Below the pieces are notes generated by a model. The model saw only the letters and a program-made list of their open reading frames with translations. It had not been told where the DNA came from and made no database searches. A stretch of DNA of 64,000 nt from Rhizobium lusitanum (lineage in GTDB: Bacteria > Pseudomonadota > Alphaproteobacteria > Rhizobiales > Rhizobiaceae), in the NCBI RefSeq assembly GCF_014189535.1, contig NZ_CP050307.1, forward strand, positions 1,240,001 through 1,304,000. The letters run 5' to 3'. The position numbers and the translations under genes are program-made. Shown here in pieces: positions 60,600 to 64,000 of this stretch. Position 1 is the first letter of the stretch, and every line of letters starts with the position of its first letter.

Positions 60600-60851
60600 A
60601 TGAAACGATCGCGCCTTGGCAATTTACTTGTCAAACCAGTCGAAAGCTGGCGTCGTTTTCGCGGAAAAATCCCCGCCGACAGCGACGTCGGCATCGAAAA
60701 AACCAACGAAGATACGTGGCCTGACGGCAACGAACAGGACCAGCGCGGGCCCTTGCGCCAAGCTCTCATATTTCTGCTCAATGAATCGAAATCCTTGGGC
60801 TACACAAAAGTAGCCAAACACCTGAGCCGCGCGATCGACGCGCTGCGGTAG
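60600..60851 (+). CDS. Hypothetical small protein upstream of the AHL synthase
   Basis: An 83-residue basic, cytoplasmic frame. The C-terminal half GPLRQALIFLLNESKSLGYTKVAKHLSRAIDALR is a helical, leucine-rich stretch with an aminoterminal basic region. It is not recognised as a known family. GAGGAA lies about 12 bases before the ATG, somewhat far; a longer frame opens at 60522. It is divergent from the AHL synthase, with a 249-base gap, so it may share the same regulatory region. It may be translated and QS-linked, but this is uncertain. Confidence 0.45.
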   Translation: MKRSRLGNLLVKPVESWRRFRGKIPADSDVGIEKTNEDTWPDGNEQDQRGPLRQALIFLLNESKSLGYTKVAKHLSRAIDALR

Positions 60852-61106
60852 CGATCGCCGGGCGCGAGCGCGAGCGTGGTACGGACTGCTGTTGATCGAC
60901 CAAATACATCTGCTTCAAGCCCATATAGAGACGTGCGTTCCCGGTTATGGTTGCCGCCCCAAGTTGCGCCAGCATGACTGATCATGACCGATTCGCGCAT
61001 TCGCGGTGAGCATTAATCCTGAATTTTCGCCGCGGAATGATAGCCAGCAACAGGCAACGCATCGGCGCGCCATAATGTACGCCATTGGTTACCATAGCGC
61101 CGTCCA

Positions 61107-61629
61107 TTGACTTCAAATCATAGGCCGCATGCGGAAGCCGGTCTGCGCGTATTCGAGGTCGATCGTGCCTCCACCCAGCAATGGAAGCGACAGTGTCTGG
61201 AGGTCGCCGCAATCGCACCGCCCGATGCTGTACGCTTCGTGCCCGTCGATTTCGAGCATGATTCGCTCTCGAAAAAGCTGGTCGAGGCGGGATTTAGCAT
61301 CGACCAGCATTCATGCTTTTGCTGGATGAGCGTGACCGTCCACCTGACACCTCAGGCTGTGTTCGACACCCTGTCCTTCGTAGCATCGCAACCTGCCGGG
61401 AGCAGCATCACGTTCGACTATCGCGTGCCGGGGTCGCAGCTCGGCCCAATGGATCGTTTTGCCGTCGATCTTATCGAGCAGGAGATTGCAGCCTTGGGGG
61501 AGCCGTGGCTATCGGCCGGAGCTGCAGCGACAACTCCAGGAGCTTGGCTTCAGCCAGGTCGAGGCTCCAGGACCGGAAGCGATCAACTTACGTTATCTCT
61601 CACGCCGCAAGGACGGCCTTCAAAGCTGA
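61107..61629 (+). pseudogene. SAM-dependent methyltransferase remnant (TIGR00027-like, 5' truncated and frameshifted)
   Basis: The frame from 61107 carries GLRVFEVDRASTQQWKRQCL, PPDAVRFVPVDFEHDSLSKKL and VHLTPQAVFDTLSFVAS, the middle part of TIGR00027-type (leucine carboxyl methyltransferase-like) methyltransferases. The SAM-binding GAGLDT motif and about 80 preceding residues are missing. After GEPW, near 61505, the sequence continues in the next frame as PELQRQLQELGFSQVEAPGP and YLSRRKDGLQS to a stop at 61627. The gene is thus truncated at its 5' end and frameshifted. Confidence 0.65.
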
Positions 61630-62046
61630 TCGACCTTCCGGCTCGTCTGCGCGCGCGTCTGAAAACGCGACAACGTCGTTCACCTCTCCTGTTCGGCATA
61701 TCATCGAAAACACAATGATCAATGGCGAGGCGATCCGACTTGATGAAGCTAGGAGGATGCCCGCGATGAACACCATGGTAAGGCTCAATTATTCGCATCC
61801 GCCGGTGCGCCCCAATGATGTGCCTGGCTTCTCAAGGCTCGAGATTCCGCAAGCGGGCAGCGGATCCTACCCTCCGAAAAGCAAAGGGCGCTCGACCCAT
61901 CACTGGGGAGCGCCCTCGCTGTTACCCTGGACAGCAGACACCGGCTCGGCCTCGAAAGGTCGGCCCGGCAGGCTATCGATACAGGTGATGGTCGGTAGAT
62001 AATAGGGCATCATGCCGTTTGCAAGGAGCATACCGAAGAAAGCCAT
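61630..62046. other. Intergenic region with one doubtful small ORF
   Basis: Between the methyltransferase remnant and the nucleotidyltransferase, one 78-codon frame (61766-62002, starting MNTMVRLNYSHPPVR) has AGGAGG about ten bases upstream, but its sequence is not recognisable. GGGCGCTC/GAGCGCCC (61886-61893 and 61908-61915) form a stem inside that frame. Nothing else is seen. Confidence 0.35.
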
Positions 62047-62802
62047 TTACCATTGGCGACTTCGGCGAGCGGCTTGCGATGCCTCGCGACGATCCCCGTG
62101 AAAATAAGGTCCGCCCGTTCGTGCAAGTTCCGCATCGGCAAACTCGATCAGTCGTTTCACGTCTCCCGCCATAGCAAGCGCGAAGCTTCGATCGAAGCCG
62201 CCGAACAACTCTTCGTCGAATGCTTTCAGAAGCCGCGGAATCCATTTCCCCTTGCCCGACCATCGGCCGCGAGTCAGCAACATCAGATCGGCGAGCGGCT
62301 GGTATAGCTGCGCCGTGATCGCCCGCATGTCCTCGATACCTCGCTCGTCCCTCAGATCGTCGAGCGTATCTGTGATCTGATATCGCAGCGCGTCTAGCTT
62401 GGCAGCAGAGAGCGCTGGCGCGCCCTGGTCGAGCAGCTTTCGGGCATGCATCTGACAGGCTTTGGCCTGCTCCACATCCCCACCCAATATATGGCCCGAA
62501 GCCACCATATGGATGATGATCGGATAGCCGAGAGCCATGTCGTTTTCAAAGAACCAGCTCAGCGTTTCCGGGTCGTGGACAAAGGCCTCAAAAGGCAGAT
62601 GATCGTCCATGAAGGATTCGCGCCAGGCCACATCAAGCCTGTCGAAGACGACCACAAGATCGACATCGGATGTGCTCTTCCCCTCGCCGCGCATGATCGA
62701 CCCGGCAGCAAATGCAAATGCGCAACCGGCAAAACGCCTGGCGAGGACATCCTCTACCCTCTTCAAAGCTTCGGACATAGCGATTGTCCCATTGTTCTTC
62801 AT
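62047..62802 (-). CDS. Nucleotidyltransferase-domain protein
   Basis: A 251-residue protein. GSIMRGEGKSTSDVDLVVVF (residues 34-53) is the nucleotidyltransferase GS ... DxD motif, with Gly34-Ser35 and the two metal aspartates Asp46 and Asp48. A helical region of about 190 residues follows, comparable to aminoglycoside adenylyltransferase-like or MNT/HEPN-type proteins. It could transfer a nucleotide to a protein, an RNA end or a small molecule; no HEPN partner gene is adjacent, so a toxin-antitoxin role is not supported. AAAGGCG precedes the ATG at 62802. Confidence 0.8.
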   Translation of the reverse strand: MKNNGTIAMSEALKRVEDVLARRFAGCAFAFAAGSIMRGEGKSTSDVDLVVVFDRLDVAWRESFMDDHLPFEAFVHDPETLSWFFENDMALGYPIIIHMVASGHILGGDVEQAKACQMHARKLLDQGAPALSAAKLDALRYQITDTLDDLRDERGIEDMRAITAQLYQPLADLMLLTRGRWSGKGKWIPRLLKAFDEELFGGFDRSFALAMAGDVKRLIEFADAELARTGGPYFHGDRREASQAARRSRQW

Positions 62803-62914
62803 CGTACGCCTTTCAACATGTGACGGGTATCTTGGCATCCTCGCCAAGTTTGCGCCAGAACGAGTCCAGATCTTGATAACACACCACTTTTTCGCAGGGC
62901 GCGGGCGCCACCCC

Positions 62915-62951
62915 ATAGATAAAACCTATCGAATTTTTCGGATTTATCTAT
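62915..62951 (+). promoter_or_regulatory. OxyR-type binding site upstream of ahpC
   Basis: ATAG (62915), CTAT (62926) and a further CTAT (62948) stand at the exact 11-base spacing of the OxyR consensus; the third quarter-site is degenerate (TTCG at 62937). Within the first half the T and A of the consensus spacer are also kept. The site ends 70 bases before the ahpC start, so peroxide-responsive control is likely. No oxyR gene is in the window. Confidence 0.7.
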
Positions 62952-63021
62952 TTTGCTTATTGCAGCGCACGCACTATGTTGCAGCGCGAAACCCCTCCTG
63001 TCCAAATAATACAAGGCTATC

Positions 63022-63585
63022 ATGTCCGTTCTCAATACCGTCGTTAAGCCGTTCAAAGCCCAGGCCTTCAAGCAGGGCAAGTTCATCGAGGTCACCGAAG
63101 CTGACATCGCCGGCAAATGGGCGGTCTTCTTTTTCTACCCGGCTGATTTCACCTTCGTTTGCCCGACCGAACTGGGCGACGTCGCGGACAATTATGCCGA
63201 GCTGCAGCGCCTTGGCGTCGAGGTCTATTCGGTTTCGACCGACACGCATTTCACCCACAAGGCCTGGCACGATAGCTCCGAAACCATCGGCAAGATCCAG
63301 TATGCGATGATCGGCGACCCCACAGGCACCGTTACCCGCAATTTCGACGTCATGCGCGAAGCTGAAGGCCTTGCCGATCGCGGCACCTTCGTCATTGATC
63401 CCGACGGCGTCGTCCAGGCCGTGGAAATCACCGCCGAAGGCATCGGCCGTAATGCCGCCGACCTGCTGCGCCGGATCAAGGCTGCCCAATATGTCCGCGC
63501 CCATCCAGGTGAAGTTTGCCCGGCAAAGTGGGAAGAAGGCGACAAGACCCTGGCTCCTTCGCTGCATCTGGTCGGCAAGATCTGA
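63022..63585 (+). CDS. ahpC: Alkyl hydroperoxide reductase subunit C (peroxiredoxin)
   Basis: A 187-residue typical 2-Cys peroxiredoxin. The peroxidatic Cys47 is in FVCPTEL and the resolving Cys166 in VCPAKW; GGxG/YF-type features at the C terminus are compatible with AhpC. It reduces H2O2, organic peroxides and peroxynitrite in the cytoplasm, reduced in turn by AhpF. ahpF starts 125 bases downstream behind a hairpin. An OxyR-type site lies upstream. Confidence 0.95.
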   Translation: MSVLNTVVKPFKAQAFKQGKFIEVTEADIAGKWAVFFFYPADFTFVCPTELGDVADNYAELQRLGVEVYSVSTDTHFTHKAWHDSSETIGKIQYAMIGDPTGTVTRNFDVMREAEGLADRGTFVIDPDGVVQAVEITAEGIGRNAADLLRRIKAAQYVRAHPGEVCPAKWEEGDKTLAPSLHLVGKI

Positions 63586-63602
63586 TTTCGGCTTCGGCCA
63601 AA

Positions 63603-63626
63603 GCCTTCCCCGGAAACGGGGAAGGC
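63603..63626 (+). other. Stem-loop between ahpC and ahpF
   Basis: GCCTTCCCC (63603-63611) and GGGGAAGGC (63618-63626) form a perfect nine-bp stem with a six-base GGAAAC loop, 17 bases past the ahpC stop and without a T-run. It may partly terminate or process the transcript so that ahpC is made in excess of ahpF. Confidence 0.55.
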
Positions 63627-63710
63627 CTCGCACACACACTTTAGACTGATGGCGTTTTGTCCAAAAGGGGCAATCCGCGCCGAATCCCATTTCCCACCGG
63701 AGACATATCG

Positions 63711-64000
63711 ATGCTTGACGACGCACTGAAAAGCCAGCTCAAGGCCTATCTGGAAAAAGTCGTACGGCCGATAGAGATCCGCGCGAATGTCGATGACAGC
63801 GCCAAATCGAAGGAGATGGTGGCGCTTCTTGAGGATATCTCCGCTCTTTCCGACAAGATCGCTCTCTCTCGGGAACAAGACGCCAGCGAACGAGCCCCTT
63901 CATTCGCTCTGACCAGCCCGGGACACGATATCAGCCTGCGTTTCGCCGGCATTCCGCTCGGCCACGAATTCACCTCGCTCGTCCTCGCCCTTTTGCAGAC
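63711..64000 (+). CDS. ahpF: Alkyl hydroperoxide reductase subunit F, N-terminal part (cut by window end)
   Basis: The frame begins [17 protein letters not shown] and continues without stop to the window end, giving about 96 residues. [34 protein letters not shown] ... [26 protein letters not shown] is the tandem thioredoxin-like N-terminal domain of AhpF, which shuttles electrons from the FAD domain to AhpC. CCGGAGA precedes the ATG. The flavin and NADH-binding domains lie beyond the window. Confidence 0.92.
   Translation, partial: MLDDALKSQLKAYLEKVVRPIEIRANVDDSAKSKEMVALLEDISALSDKIALSREQDASERAPSFALTSPGHDISLRFAGIPLGHEFTSLVLALLQ

Noticed and set aside
61886..61915. GGGCGCTC/GAGCGCCC stem considered as terminator
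   Set aside because: No T-run on either strand, and it lies about 260 bases past the nearest upstream stop codon.
62047..62802. MNT/HEPN toxin-antitoxin reading of the nucleotidyltransferase
   Set aside because: No HEPN-like partner gene is adjacent, and the protein is longer than typical MNT antitoxins.
1..64000. CRISPR arrays, tRNA and rRNA genes, prophage
   Set aside because: No regularly spaced repeats, tRNA-like T-loop/acceptor combinations, rRNA-like stretches or phage structural genes were noticed on reading; short tRNAs could be missed by eye, and a tRNAscan run would settle this.

Overview
The window is GC-rich, densely coded alphaproteobacterial DNA, and its gene content points to a member of the Rhizobiaceae (Rhizobium or a close relative). 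The signs are many solute-uptake and sugar-catabolism genes, each paired with its own LysR, GntR, TetR, AraC or MarR regulator, a LuxI/LuxR pair, a TIGR03862-type flavoprotein, and a DUF993 / Gfo-Idh-MocA / sugar isomerase operon. No rRNA, tRNA, CRISPR array, phage or replication origin was seen. The assignment is inference from gene content; no database search was possible.

Layout. 1-6.5 kb: end of an FGGY sugar kinase, an HD hydrolase, a GlxA-type and a LysR regulator, a glutathione transferase, a PNPOx-like protein and an orphan branched-chain amino acid type binding protein. 6.5-10.6 kb: a three-gene catabolic operon (Gfo/Idh/MocA dehydrogenase, DUF993 aldolase-like protein, TIM-barrel isomerase) with a TetR repressor; the same 14-bp palindrome lies before the operon and before the repressor. 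10.8-19.1 kb: oxidoreductases and small regulators (HxlR, TetR), a phospholipid methyltransferase remnant with an internal deletion, two short-chain dehydrogenases, an aldo/keto reductase and a ribosomal protein bS21. 19.1-24 kb: a probable insertion-sequence remnant, an MFS transporter, an ICMT-like membrane protein and a MarR/FAD-monooxygenase pair that share an identical 17-bp operator.

24.2-30 kb: a GntR regulator divergent from a five-gene operon (binding protein, ATPase, permease, kynureninase, arylformamidase-like hydrolase), best read as uptake and breakdown of kynurenine or formylkynurenine to anthranilate and alanine. 30-33 kb: a VOC protein, a small exported FlgA-N-like protein and a PAS-PAS-GGDEF-EAL protein. 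33.3-43.4 kb: mannonate dehydratase divergent from GntR, then beta-mannosidase and a 1086-residue GH94-like protein; next an AKR/MFS pair with a LysR regulator. 44.4-51 kb: a DUF2161 nuclease-like protein, a DegP/HtrA protease, a J-domain protein, a DUF899 protein, an ABC exporter and a small PepSY-like exported protein. 51-57.2 kb: GH38 alpha-mannosidase, a fosmidomycin-resistance-like MFS pump facing an AraC regulator, and a broken hydrolase gene. 57.5-62.8 kb: AraC and LuxR regulators, an AHL synthase convergent with LuxR, a broken methyltransferase and a nucleotidyltransferase. 63-64 kb: ahpC and the start of ahpF, behind a well-matched OxyR site.

The strongest regulatory readings are four self-consistent operator sets (TetR 9.7/10.7 kb, MarR 21.8/23.9 kb, GntR 34.5/34.6 kb, OxyR 62.9 kb). 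The kynurenine operon and the DUF993 operon are the best candidates for biochemical follow-up. Several decayed genes (15.9, 19.4, 56.8 and 61.1 kb) mark the accessory stretches.
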